In this document: piece after piece, positions 21,501-33,800 of the stretch | Layout: each line of letters begins with the position of its first letter | Numbering within the stretch: the first letter of the stretch is position 1 | From: Rutidosis leptorrhynchoides | Taxonomy: Eukaryota > Streptophyta > Magnoliopsida > Asterales > Asteraceae | Reading direction: 5' to 3' | Length of the DNA: 64,000 bases | NCBI RefSeq assembly: GCF_046630445.1 | Contig: NC_092338.1 | Coordinates: forward strand, 8,264,501-8,328,500 | The notes under the pieces: generated by a model | The model's input: the letters and a program-made list of their open reading frames with translations, nothing else | The model's database searches: none | Told to the model about the DNA's origin: nothing | Program-made: the position numbers and the translations under genes

Positions 21501-23324
21501 ATATAATTTATTATATTAATATTAATATTTATTCTAATCTTTTTGGTGTGTGTGATTATAACAGTATGTGGCTAATGGAATACAAGCACTTCAAGGATCA
21601 TTCTATGGAGGAACAAATTGTTTTCATAGGCGAAAGGTTATATATGGTTCGTCTCCAAACGATACACTAAAAACTGGTATGTTAATGAAAAATAATTTAA
21701 CAAATTTGCCAATGCATGTCTAACTTTGAACTGACTCTTCATCATAATATTCTTCTGTTGAATAGAAAATATAGGTACTGAAGATCTACTTAAAATTTTC
21801 GGACAATCAACCGAATTGAGAGAATCAGCTTCTCAGATATTATCAAATGCAAAGATGGAAAATCGACCGAGTCCTTCTAATTTGATTGAGGCAGCTATTC
21901 GTGTTGCCGGTTGTAGCTACGAGTATGGTACCAACTGGGGTAAAAAGGTAAAATATCAATTCATGACGATTATAAAATATTTTGCAGCATTGAAATAAAA
22001 TTAAGTAGCTTTAGATTAATCACACCATCATCACGACTTGATTAGTTTTTAATTTTTAACTATACATAGTGTCACGAATGGTCAATGTGGTTTGTATCAG
22101 AAATCATGGTGGTCCCTGTATTTTTTTCCCGTCAAGGATGGTCCATGTAGTTTGCATTTTGAATCACCGATGGTCCTTGTGGTACAATCCACAGGGACCC
22201 TCCTTGACGAAAAAATGCAAATTAGAGGGACCACCGGTGATTCAAATGAAAATAATAGGGATCAGACGGAAAATAATACAAGGACCAAAAATACAAGGAT
22301 CACTGTGATTTCTGATACAAACCACAGAGACCATTTGTGATATTTTGTGTTTCCACTACTTGATAAAATCCAATGTTATACATTGTTTTAAATCTAATCT
22401 TAGGTTGGGTGGCTATATGGATCAACAACAGAAGATATTCTCACAGGACTTGCCATCCATGGAAGAGGATGGAAAACCGTTTTTACGTCAACTGAACCGC
22501 TTGCATTTCTTGGTTCCGCACCTTCTACATACCCTTCTTCATTGATACAACAAAAAAGATGGGCTGCTGGGCTTTTTGAGAATTTGTTCACCAATAAGAA
22601 CCCGATATTTCTTACCGTGAATGGAAATATGTGGTTTCGACAAGCCCTTGCATACTTATGGATATGTTTATGGGCAGCCCGTTCGGTTCCAGAGTTATGC
22701 TACGCAATTCTTCCAGCATATTGTATCATAACCTGTTCAAATTTCTTGCCCAAAGTCAATGAGTCAACTTTTCTCATTTTTGTAACTGTTTTCGTGATTT
22801 ACAATGTTTACACGCTATGGGAAGTTAGACGTTTAGGTGTATCGCTTCGAATGTGGTGGAATATTCAGAGAATGAGGAGAGTAAATATCATGACAGCATG
22901 GTTATTTGGATTTGTAACTGTTATGCTTAAACTTATAGGCTTATCAACGGTAGTTTTCGAAGTAACACAAAAGGAACAAAAATATGACGGTGATGATGAT
23001 GATGTAGATGCTGGTAGGTTCACTTTTGACAAGTCACCCATTATCGTGCCAGGTGTAGTTATTTTATTGGTCAACCTGACTGCATTGGTCAACAACATGT
23101 CAAGATTATTGAAAGTTGACTTTCATGAGAATTGGACAGGGGTACATGAATTGGGAATAGGAGAGATGTTTTGTAGTGTTTGGGTGATATTATGCTTTTG
23201 GGAATATTTGAAAGGGTTGTTTGGTAATGGAAAATATGGGATTCCATCGTCGACGATTTTGAAATCTGGCGGTTTGGCTTTGTTTTTCGTTCAACTATGT
23301 AGAAGATCATCTCGATTGTTTTAG
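18522..23324 (+). CDS. CslB/H: Cellulose synthase-like protein, CslB/CslH group
   Basis: A processive family-2 glycosyltransferase of Golgi or plasma membrane, expected to make a beta-glucan-type wall polysaccharide; the exact product of this subgroup is not settled. Exons: 18522-18799, 18943-19273, 19947-20072, 20648-20764, 21261-21470, 21565-21676, 21766-21947 and 22404-23324. All have GT-AG borders and join in frame to 758 residues, normal for the group. Two N-terminal membrane helices (about 27-46 and 57-75) are followed by the catalytic D,D,D,QxxRW set: SDDG (142-144), NVDCD (299-303), TTED (460-463) and QQKRW (501-505). The C-terminal part holds several more helices. There is no RING zinc finger, which separates Csl from CesA. 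The start is the first ATG in frame with the conserved YLPLQEKL region. Intron 7 carries a MITE. The gene looks intact. CslB versus CslH needs a tree. Confidence 0.92.
22072..22340. mobile_element. MITE with long inverted repeats in intron 7 of the Csl gene
   Basis: The left end (TCACGAATGGTCAATGTGG, then TTTGTATCAGAAATCA) is mirrored by the right end (complement TCACAAATGGTCTCTGTGG, then TTTGTATCAGAAATCA). The inverted repeats exceed 40 bp with few mismatches, and a second inner inverted pair surrounds GGGACC. No coding content and about 269 bp, so a MITE; the ends resemble Mutator-like MITEs with AAATGGTCCCTG termini. The target duplication is not clear. The RNA would fold into a strong hairpin within the intron. 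Confidence 0.75.
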
Positions 23325-24534
23325 ATGGTTTTATTGATATATGATGTATTCGTGTACACTTCGAATAGATGGATGTTAATCATTGTAAGAGGGAAATGCA
23401 AAACTTAGGTTTGTTGCAATGTATGTAGCTTCGTAAAAACCATAAATAGAAAGATGATAAAATATTACCAAATGTACTATGTTAGTAGAGCAAAACATCA
23501 AAAGCAAGTTCATGTTAATATGGTAATAATGTATGTACTGTTACATTTATCAACAAAGAAATATAAAGAAACAAACTAATTATCAAAAAACATGATGTAA
23601 TAATCTAACTTTTGACACTCATAATTCAAGAAAAATTTGATAGAAATATAAACAGATCAAATGGGTCAGTGACAATAAAAAATGAACTTTTAAAAGCATA
23701 AGAAAACTCATTGACCACTATATTCAAAAAAGTTATTATCATTCTAAATAGCGTAGTCGTATTTAACAAAAAGTAATTATATAAATATTTTTAAAATGGA
23801 CAAATGGTCCTCCTGCACCGAAGTAGTGTTTTCGACACCACTTTTCTACGAGTTAGTATTTTCAAACCAATGTGTCGGTGCATCGTTTTGATATCGCGCA
23901 AAGATCCATCATTTAAATCTTCTAACAAGTCTAACTGATCAGCCTGCTGAGAGATGGCAACGTTAGCAGTAATTTTCAACATGACCCAATAACCCAACAT
24001 CTGCTTTAACACCTGAATCCAACATCTCAATTGCAAAACCTACATTTGAAAACAGGTCACCTTGAAACAAATCTGAATCATCATTCAAATTTTTGTTACT
24101 GAAGCTATCCTTCTGTCCAAAAACGGAGTCTAATAAGATGAATTTCCATCACTAACATCAACGGGGGAAGTGACAGGTGTCTCAAACGGAAAGACATCAT
24201 AATATCTTGAACCCCAAAGGCTTTTATTCTCTTCATAGGCAGTTTTTCACGTACATAAGACACAATATTCCTCTTTGAAAGATTCAAACAAGAATGCAGT
24301 TTACACAAATTAGATTGAAAATTAAGTACTAATCAATATGAAACAGGAATTTGCATAAGCAATAACTAGAGAACCAATTCAAAAACTACAATAGTTTCAT
24401 GATATCTCTTAAAAATATATTTCATAGAAAAAACGTATACGTATAATTTGCATTTACTATTACTAAATCCAAAATAACAAGAGTCTAATAATTTAATTGT
24501 GAGCAGAAAACAGTATATCTGTAATTGATCGAAC
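23325..24534. other. Intergenic region downstream of the Csl gene
   Basis: Begins with the Csl 3' untranslated region; no single polyadenylation site could be chosen. It includes the unknown fragment at 23791-24308. Otherwise AT-rich with nothing recognised. Confidence 0.5.
23791..24308 (-). pseudogene. Possible decayed coding fragment, unrecognised
   Basis: The minus strand has protein-like stretches in more than one frame: WGSRYYDVFPFETPVTSPVD at about 24150-24215, and FSNVGFAIEMLDSGVKADVG at about 23985-24050, with stops between. The composition is less AT-biased than the surroundings. No domain or start is recognised. It could be a broken host gene or an exon-like remnant of a transposon. 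Low confidence. Confidence 0.3.
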
Positions 24535-24552
24535 AAAAGAAAATTTATAGGT

Positions 24553-24685
24553 ATGCCGTGGGTTTGGTTAGATCGTTTTTAGCATTCGGGGGTGTCTCTT
24601 GCTCGTGAATTCGTTGTATTGCTAGCTACTTGCTAGTTGTATTTACTTCCTTTTAATTATAATAAAATTCTTGCCTTTCGAAAAA
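24553..24685 (+). mobile_element. 5'-truncated retroposon with 18-bp target duplication
   Basis: A 133-bp insert ending in TAATAAAATTCTTGCC and an A-run. It is flanked by an exact 18-bp direct repeat (24535-24552 and 24686-24703, beginning aaaagaaaatttatagg). Long target repeats and an A-tail mark L1-type retroposition. The body resembles the 3' untranslated end of a LINE. Confidence 0.7.
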
Positions 24686-24822
24686 AAAAGAAAATTTATA
24701 GGTGAAAAAGAAAAAACCTTAACTGATCCATTAAAGTTCAATGATTGAAGTAACCATTTATAACCAATGCTGAACTTGAAGGCTATAGTATCAGGATGAA
24801 CATCTTTCTTATGAAATCACTA

Positions 24823-24929
<107 letters not shown>

Positions 24930-25297
24930 GTCTCTCAAAAGCATTCCTTTACAGAATTTGCACATGTTCGATGGCGACGGGTAGTAGAGATAGACGCCGC
25001 AACTGTGAAAAGAGAAGGTAGAGTGGTGTCGTTAAGGTTGAATGATTCGGAATCCGGTCTTAATAAAGTGTTTCTGTACACCTTTTAATTCAATAACTAG
25101 ATTTTTGTTTATTTATCTCTTAATCTGCTTTTTAATTTGAAAATTGATCTGTTTGCAAAAGAAATAGAATCAGACACATCTTTAGAATAAGAGACAAATG
25201 AAAACAGAGGCAAACTCAGAAAAAAAAATGTAACAACCCCGGAGTCTTTTTAGAAACTAATTTATGAAAATAATTTGTCATCTTTACCATTAAATGA

Positions 25298-25400
25298 AAT
25301 ACTCCTTTCGTCTCATAATAATTATCATTTTTGACTTTTTAAAAATAGATGACGTATATAAAATGTCTATTTTACGAATTTCTTAATAAAAAAGAAAGCT
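25298..25400 (+). mobile_element. Stowaway-like MITE end
   Basis: TACTCCTTTCGTCTCATAAT followed by TGACTTTTTAAAAATAG closely recalls the Stowaway (Tc1/mariner) terminal consensus TACTCCCTCCGTCCCATAAT. The other end was not found, so it is a fragment or solo end. Confidence 0.4.
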
Positions 25401-25550
25401 TATCATTAAACGTTTAGAGAGTGCTTGGCTTAGCGATTAAAACATGATTATTTGTTATTACGTTTTAGATTTTTTTTTTTTTTTTTTTTTTTGAAACGAC
25501 GATATCGACATCAAATGCCCTCATTTGCCACCCACACACGCGTTAGCAAG

Positions 25551-25941
25551 CAATGTTGTAAATCTCCTTATTTCTCTTCAAGATCTCGTTTTATGAAGGC
25601 AGCCGAGGCGAGATGTCCTTCTCCCGAGACTTCTCAGTCAACGAGGTCAAACTTGATAAAAGCCACAATTTATCAGATTTTCTCGGTCATTTCTTGGATT
25701 TTCTCATAAAATCTAATAATTTCTCGGGTTTTCTCACTCATTTATTTGATTTTTTTGTAAAAACTCGTAAAAGTATATATAAATATACAAATATTTATAG
25801 ATATATTTATATTTATATTAAAAAACGGAAAAGTCAACATAAGTCAACGTCCGAGATCTCCCCGAGAAATTTCCGAGATGCCGAGATCTCCTCAAAAATG
25901 TCCAAACGAGATCTCCTCGATATCCGAGTTCTCCAACCTTG
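25551..25941. mobile_element. hAT-type MITE (391 bp)
   Basis: The ends CAATGTTGTAAA and (complement) CAAGGTTGGAGA form imperfect inverted repeats. They are flanked by the 8-bp duplication TTAGCAAG (25543-25550) and TTAGCAGG (25942-25949), one mismatch, the hAT target length. The interior is rich in CTCCCGAG/CCGAGATCTCC phrases. The same terminal pattern occurs at 52925-53250. The sequence it split (T-run at about 25470, then continuing at 25942) may itself be a reversed SINE. Confidence 0.72.
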
Positions 25942-27485
25942 TTAGCAGGAAACCCAATTCCCGACGATGTTGGCAGAAATAGCGAAGGTTGGTAAAACCC
26001 CTAGAGACCTTCCAAAATCGCATTGATAATCGCATTGATGTAGACAGTACCATAAAGGTTGGAAACTCCCTGCGATTTGAGAAACTTAATACGTGAAAAT
26101 AAAAATGCAGGTCATCTTTACTGCAGGAATACGTATTATTAGATTATCCGATTCTTAATTTTCTCGCATTTTTTTTTCTTAATTATTTGTTTATCAATGA
26201 ATTTGATTTACTAAAACTAACAAAACTGATTATTAGATTATAGCGTTATCAAACATTATAATTATCAATTCTAGTTTTATCCAAACATCATTAATGTATA
26301 AAATGTTTTTTTAAGAAATTTATCGAAAGAAGAAAAGCTGGAACAAGAATACAACCATAGAACTGAAAGGACCCGTTCATATCGATTATAAACGATTCAC
26401 AATAGTTGATTACATTGCGAGGTTCTGACCTCTATATGATACATTTCACGAACATTGCATTCGTTTTTAAAAGACAACTTTCATTACAACGATAGTTGAC
26501 AATATGCATACCATTTTCCAATATATCCAAACTATAAATGACTTAATCTGTCATTTACTTAATAACAATCTTTTTGAACTCGATCGACTCGAATGCAACG
26601 TCTTTTGAAATATGTCATGAATGACTCCACGTAATATCTCTAAAATGAGCAAATGCACAGCGAAAGATTTCTTTAATACCTGAGAATAAACATGCTTACA
26701 AGTGTCAACCAAAAGGTTGGTGAGTTTATTAGTTTAACATAATCATTCATTTCCATAATTTTAATAGACCACAAGATTTCATTTTTCAGTAACCATACAC
26801 TCGCAAGTGTAAAAATCATTCTATCGAAATTCAACACATGGTAACTGACATTAACAAACGCATATAGAATATCCCCCGCATACAAGTGATTTGCACTTAG
26901 TATGCTCACAGCATACAAATAGGCCATCCCTTTTAAAAATGACGGTTGTATACACCTTACAACAGGTCATAACTTTTAAAGATGGCGGTTGTATACTAAA
27001 AGTCGAAGTACTAAAGCAGTTCAAATTCTCTGACTGGGGCTTGTCAAGGCCCATAGATCTATCTTTAGGATTCGCGTCAATTAGTGGCAATTATAATAAA
27101 CACTAATTCTTAGGTTACCAGCAAAAAGGGGTGATATCCGGTGTACTCATATCTTGGTGGCAATTATAATAAACACCAATTCAATCGTAGAATATTTTTT
27201 ATGTACTTGTGTATATTTTGTAAAATATTTATAAAAGCAGCGCATGTATTCTCATCCCAAAAATATATAAAAAGGGAGTAATGAAACTCACAATACTGTA
27301 TTTCGTAGCAATTATGTAAATGACGGCACTGAACAAGTGCAGGGTTGGCCTCGGATTCACGAACCTATATTAAGTATATATATTTATATGTTGGTCATTA
27401 TCTGTCTAACAATTTAGGTCAAGTCGTAGTGTATCACAATCCTAATGCTCGAGATCGATATGCAAAAGTCAACAAAAGTCAACTT

Positions 27486-30400
27486 TGAAATGTCCCGTTC
27501 TTATTGATTAAAAATGTTCCATATTAATTGATTTCGTTGCGAGGTTTTGACCTCTATATGAGACGTTTTTCAAAGACTGCATTCATTTTAAAACAAACCA
27601 TAACCTTTATTTCATAAATAAAGGTTTAAAAAGCTTTACGTAGATTATCAAATAATGATAATCTAAAATATCATGTTTACACACGACCATTACATAATGG
27701 TTTACAATACAAATATGTTACAACAAAATAAGTTTCTTGAATGCAGTTTTTACACAATATCATACAAACATGGACTCCAAATCTCGTCCTTATTTAAGTA
27801 TGCGACAGCGGAAGCTCTTAATAATCACCTGAGAATAAACATGCTTAAAACGTCAACAAAAATGTTGGTGAGTTATAGGTTTAACCTATATATATCAAAT
27901 CATAATAATAGACCACAAGATTTCATATTTCAATACACATCCCATACATAGAGATAAAAGTCATTCATATGGTGAACACCTGGTAACCGACATTAACAAG
28001 ATGCATATATAAGAATATCCCTATCATTCCGGGACACCCTTCGGATATGATATAAATTTCGAAGTACTAAAGCATCCGGTACTTTGGATGGGGCTTGTTG
28101 GGCCCGATAGATCTATCTTTAGGATTCGCGTCAATTAGGGTGTCTGTTCCCTAATTCTTAGATTACCAGACTTAATAAAAAGGGGCATATTCGATTTCGA
28201 TAATTCAACCATAGAATGTAGTTTCACGTACTTGTTTCTATTTTGTAAATCATTTATAAAACCTGCATGTATTCTCATCCCAAAAATATTAGATTTTAAA
28301 AGTGGGACTATAACTCACTTTCACAGATTTTTACTTCGTCGGGAAGTAAGACTTGGCCACTGGTTGATTCACGAACCTATAACAATATATACATATATAT
28401 CAAAGTATGTTCAAAATATATTTACAACACTTTTAATATATTTTGATGTTTTAAGTTTATTAAGTCAGCTGTCCTCGTTAGTAACCTACAACTAGTTGTC
28501 CACAGTTAGATGTACAGAAATAAATCGATAAATATTATCTTGAATTAATCCACGACCCAGTGTATACGTATCTCAGTATTGATCACAACTCAAACTATAT
28601 ATATATTTTGGAATCAACCTCAACCCTGTATAGCTAACTCCAACATTCACATATAGAGTGTCTATGGTTGTTCCGAAATATATATAGATGTGTCGACATG
28701 ATAGGTCGAAACATTGTATACGTGTCTATGGTATCTCAAGATTACATAATATACAATACAAGTTGATTAAGTTATGGTTGGAATAGATTTGTTACCAATT
28801 TTTACGTAGCTAAAATGAGAAAAATTATCCAATCTTGTTTTACCCATAACTTCTTCATTTTAAATCCGTTTTGAGTGAATCAAATTGCTATGGTTTCATA
28901 TTGAACTCTATTTTATGAATCTAAATAGAAAAAGTATAGGTTTATAGTCGGAAAAATAAGTTACAAGTCGTTTTTGTAAAGGTAGTCATTTCAGTCGGAA
29001 GAACGACGTCTAGATGACCATTTTAGAAAACATACTTCCACTTTGAGTTTAACCATAATTTTTAGATATAGTTTCATGTTCATAATAAAAATCATTTTCT
29101 CAGAATAACAACTTTTAAATCAAAGTTTATCATAGTTTTTAATTAACTAACCCAAAACAGCCCGCGGTGTTACTACGACGGCGTAAATCCGGTTTTACGG
29201 TGTTTTTCGTGTTTCCAGGTTTTAAATCATTAAGTTAGCATATCATATAGATATAGAACATGTGTTTAGTTGATTTTAAAAGTCAAGTTAGAAGGATTAA
29301 CTTTTGTTTGCGAACAAGTTTAGAATTAACTAAACTATGTTCTAGTGATTACAAGTTTAAACCTTCGAATAAGATAGATTTATATGTATGAATCGAATGA
29401 TGTTATGAACATCGTTACTACCTTAAGTTCCTTGGATAAACCTACTGGAAAAGAGAAAAATGGATCTAGCTTCAACGGATCCTTGGATGGCTCGAAGTTC
29501 TTGAAGCAGAATCATGACACGAAAACAAGTTAAAGTAAGATCATCACTTGAAATAAGATTGTTATAGTTATAGAAATTGAACCAAAGTTTGAATATGATT
29601 ATTAACTTGTATTAGAATGATAACCTACTGTAAGAAACAAAGATTTCTTGAGGTTGGATGATCACCTTACAAGATTGGAAGTGAGATAGCAAACTTGAAA
29701 GTATTCTTGATTTTATGTAACTAGAACTTGTAGAATATATGAAGAACACTTAGAACTTGAAGATAGAACTTAAGGGAGATCAATTAGATGAATAAAATTG
29801 AAGAATGAAAGTGTTTGTAGGTGTTTTTGGTCGTTGGTGTATGGATTAGATATAAAGGATATGTAATTTTGTTTTCATGTAAATAAGTCATGAATGATTA
29901 CTCATATTTTTGTAATTTTATGAGATATTTCATGCTAGTTGCCAAATGATGGTTCCCACATGTGTTAGGTGACTCACATGGGCTGCTAAGAGCTGATCAT
30001 TGGAGTGTATATACCAATAGTACATACATCTAAAAGCTGTGTATTGTACGAGTACGAATACGGGTGCATACGAGTAGAATTGTTGTTGAAACTGAACGAG
30101 GATGTAATTGTAAGAATTTTTGTTAAGTAGAAGTATTTTGATAAGTGTATTGAAGTCTTTCAAAAGTGTATAAATACATATTAAAACACTACATGTATAT
30201 ACATTTTAACTGAGTCGTTAAGTCATCGTTAGTCGTTACATGTAAGTGTTGTTTTGAAACCTTTAGGTTAACGATCTTGTTAAATGTTGTTAACCCAATG
30301 TTTATAATATCAAATGAGATTTTAAATTATTATATTATCATGATATTATCATGTATGAATATCTCTTAATATGATATATATACATTAAATGTCTTTACAA

Positions 30401-30712
30401 CGATAATCGTTACATATATGTCTCGTTTAAAAATCATTAAGTTAGTAGTCTTATTTTTACATATGTAGTTCATTGTTAATATACTTAATGATATGTTTAC
30501 TTATCATAGTATCATGTTAACTATATATATATCCATATATATGTCATCATGTTAACTATAAAAATCATTAGGTGGTCAATTGTCTATATGAAACATATTT
30601 CAATTAATCAAGTCTTAACAGGTTTGATTGCTTAACATGTTGTAAACATTTAATCATGTAAATATCAATCTCAATTAATATGTATAAACATGGAAAAATT
30701 CGGGTCACTACA
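27486..30712 (-). repeat. 3' LTR of the young Tekay-like element
   Basis: TG...CA borders (minus strand TGTAGTGACCCG to GGGACATTTCA), same length as the LTR at 37319. The purine-rich minus-strand tract at about 30713-30725 (AACGGGTAGGTAC) is the likely polypurine tract. Confidence 0.95.
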
Positions 30713-30855
30713 GTACCTACCCGTTAAATAAATTTCGTCCCGAAATTTTAAGCTGTTGAAGGTGTTGACGAATCTTCTGGAAATAGATGCGGGTATTTCT
30801 TCTTCATCTAATCTTCACGCTCCCAGGTGAACTCGGGTCCTCTACGAGCATTCCA

Positions 30856-33800
30856 TCAAACCTTAACAATTGGTATCTTGTTTTGCTTAAGTCTTTTAAC
30901 CTCACAATCCATTATTTCGACGGGTTCTTCGATGAATTGAAGTTTTTCGTTGATTTGGATTTCATCTAACGGAATAGTGAGATCTTCTTTAGCAAAACAT
31001 TTCTTCAAATTCGAGACGTGGAAAGTGTTATGTACAGCTGCGAGTTGTTGAGGTAACTCAAGTCGGTAAGCTACTGGTCCGACACGATCAATAATCTTGA
31101 ATGGTCCAATATACCTTGGATTTAATTTCCCTCGTTTACCAAATCGAACAACGCCTTTCCAAGGTGCAACTTTAAGCATGACCATCTCTCCAATTTCAAA
31201 TTCTATATCTTTTCTTTTAATGTCAGCGTAGCTCTTTTGTCGACTTTGGACGGTTTTCAACCGTTGTTGAATTTGGATGATCTTCTCGGTAGTTTCTTGT
31301 ATAATCTCCGGACCCGTAATCTGTCTATCCCCCACTTCACTCCAACAAATCGGAGACCTGCACTTTCTACCATAAAGTGCTTCAAACGGCGCCATCTCAA
31401 TGCTTGAATGGTAGCTGTTGTTGTAGGAAAATTCTGCTAACGGTAGATGTCGATCCCAACTGTTTCCGAAATCAATAACACATGCTCGTAGCATGTCTTC
31501 AAGCGTTTGTATCGTCCTTTCGCTCTGTCCATCAGTTTGTGGATGATAGGCAGTACTCATGTCTAGACGAGTTCCTAATGCTTGCTGTAATGTCTGCCAG
31601 AATCTTGAAATAAATCTGCCATCCCTATCAGAGATAATAGAGATTAGTATTCCATGTCTGGAGACGACTTCCTTCAAATACAATCGTGCTAACTTCTCCA
31701 TCTTGTCATCTTCTCTTATTGGCAGGAAGTGTGCTGATTTGGTGAGACGATCAACTATTACCCAAATAGTATCAAAACCACTTGCAGTCCTTGGCAATTT
31801 AGTGATGAAATCCATGGTAATGTTTTCCCATTTCCATTCTGGGATTTCGGGTTGTTGAAGTAGACCTGATGGTTTCTGATGCTCAGCTTTGACCTTAGAA
31901 CACGTCAAACATTCTCCTACGTATTTAGCAACATCGGCTTTCATACCCGGCCACCAAAAATGTTTCTTGAGATCCTTGTACATCTTCCCCGTTCCAGGAT
32001 GTATTGAGTATCTGGTTTTATGAGCTTCTCTAAGTACCATTTCTCTCATATCTCCAAATTTTGGTACCCAAATCCTTTCAGCCCTATACCGGGTTCCGTC
32101 TTCCTGAATATTAAGATGCTTCTCCGATCCTTTGGGTATTTCATCCTTTAAATTTCTCTCTTTTAAAACTCCTTGTTGCGCCTCCTTTATTTGAGTAGTA
32201 AGGTTATTATGAATCATTATATTCATAGATTTTACTCGAATGGGTTCTCTGTCCTTCCTGCTCAAGGCATCGGCTACCACATTTGCCTTCCCCGGGTGGT
32301 AACGAATCTCAAAGTCGTAATCATTCAACAATTCAATCCACCTACGCTGCCTCATATTCAGTTGTTTCTGATTAAATATGTGTTGAAGACTTTTGTGGTC
32401 GGTATATATAATACTTTTGACCCCATATAAGTAGTGCCTCCAAGTCTTTAATGCAAAAATAACCGATCCTAATTCCAAATCATGCGTCGTATAATTTTGT
32501 TTGTGAATCTTAAATTGTCTAGACGCATAAGCAATCACCTTCGTTCGTTGCATTAATAAACAACCGAGACCTTGCTTTGATGCGTCACAATAAATCACAA
32601 AATTATCATTCCCTTCAGGCAATGACAATATAGGTGCCGTAGTTAGCTTTTTCTTCAATAACTGAAACGCTTTCTCTTGTTCATCATTCCATTCAAATTT
32701 CTTCCCTTTATGCGTTAATGCAGTCAAGGGTTTTGCTATTCTGGAAAAATCTTGGATGAACCTTCTGTAGTAACCAGCTAGTCCTAAAAACTGGCGTATG
32801 TGTTTCGGAGTTTTTGGGGTTTCCCACTTTTCAACAGTTTCTATCTTTGCCGGATCCACCTTAATACCTTCTTTGTTCACTATGTGACCGAGGAATTGAA
32901 CTTCTTCCAACCAAAATGCATACTTTGAAAACTTAGCGTACAATTTTTCCTTCCTCAATACTTCTAACACCTTTCTCAAATGTTCACCGTGTTCTTGGTC
33001 ATTCTTTGAGTAAATAAGTATGTCATCAATGAAAACAATGAAAAACTTGTCAAGGTATGGTCCACACACTCAGTTCATAAGGTCCATGAACACAGCTGGT
33101 GCATTAGTTAAACCAAACGGCATGACCATAAACTCGTAATGACCGTAACGTGTTCTGAAAGCAGTCTTTGGAATATCATCTTCTTTCACCCGCATTTGAT
33201 GATACCCGGAACGTAAGTCAATCTTTGAATAAACAGACGAGCCTTGTAGTTGATCAAATAAGTCGTCGATTCTCGGTAGTGGGTAGCGGTTCTTGATGGT
33301 AAGTTTGTTCAACTCTCGGTAGTCGATACACAACCTGAATGTACCATCTTTCTTCTTGACAAACAAAACAGGAGCTCCCCACGGTGATGTGCTTAGTCGA
33401 ATGAAACCACGCTCTAAAAGTTCTTGTAATTGGCTTGCAGTTCTTTCATCTCGCTGGGTGCGAGTCTGTAAGGAGCACGAGCTATTGGTGCAGCTCCTGG
33501 TACAAGATCTATTTGAAATTCAACGGATCGATGTGGGGGTAATCCCGATAATTCTTTCGGAAATACATCGGGAAATTCTTTTGCAATGGGAACATCATTG
33601 ATGCTCTTTTCTTCAGTTTGTACTTTCTCGACGTGTGCTAGAACAGCATAACAACCTTTTCTTATTAGTTTTTGTGCCTTCAAATTACTAATAAGATGTA
33701 GCTTCGTGTTGCCCTTTTCTCCGTACACCATTAAGGGTTTTCCTTTTTCTCGTATAATGCGAATTGCATTTTTGTAACAAACGATCTCTGCTTTCACTTC

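Noticed and set aside
26364-27485. A second full Tekay element next to the young one
   Set aside because: The flanks on both sides of the young element are two halves of one LTR, with one target duplication AGAAC and no gag or pol, so it is a solo LTR.
27673-27951. 92-residue frame repeated at 37506-37784, and similar pairs at 28232/38065 and 29930/39763
   Set aside because: They recur only because the two LTRs are near-identical. They lie partly antisense to the element and have no domain content.
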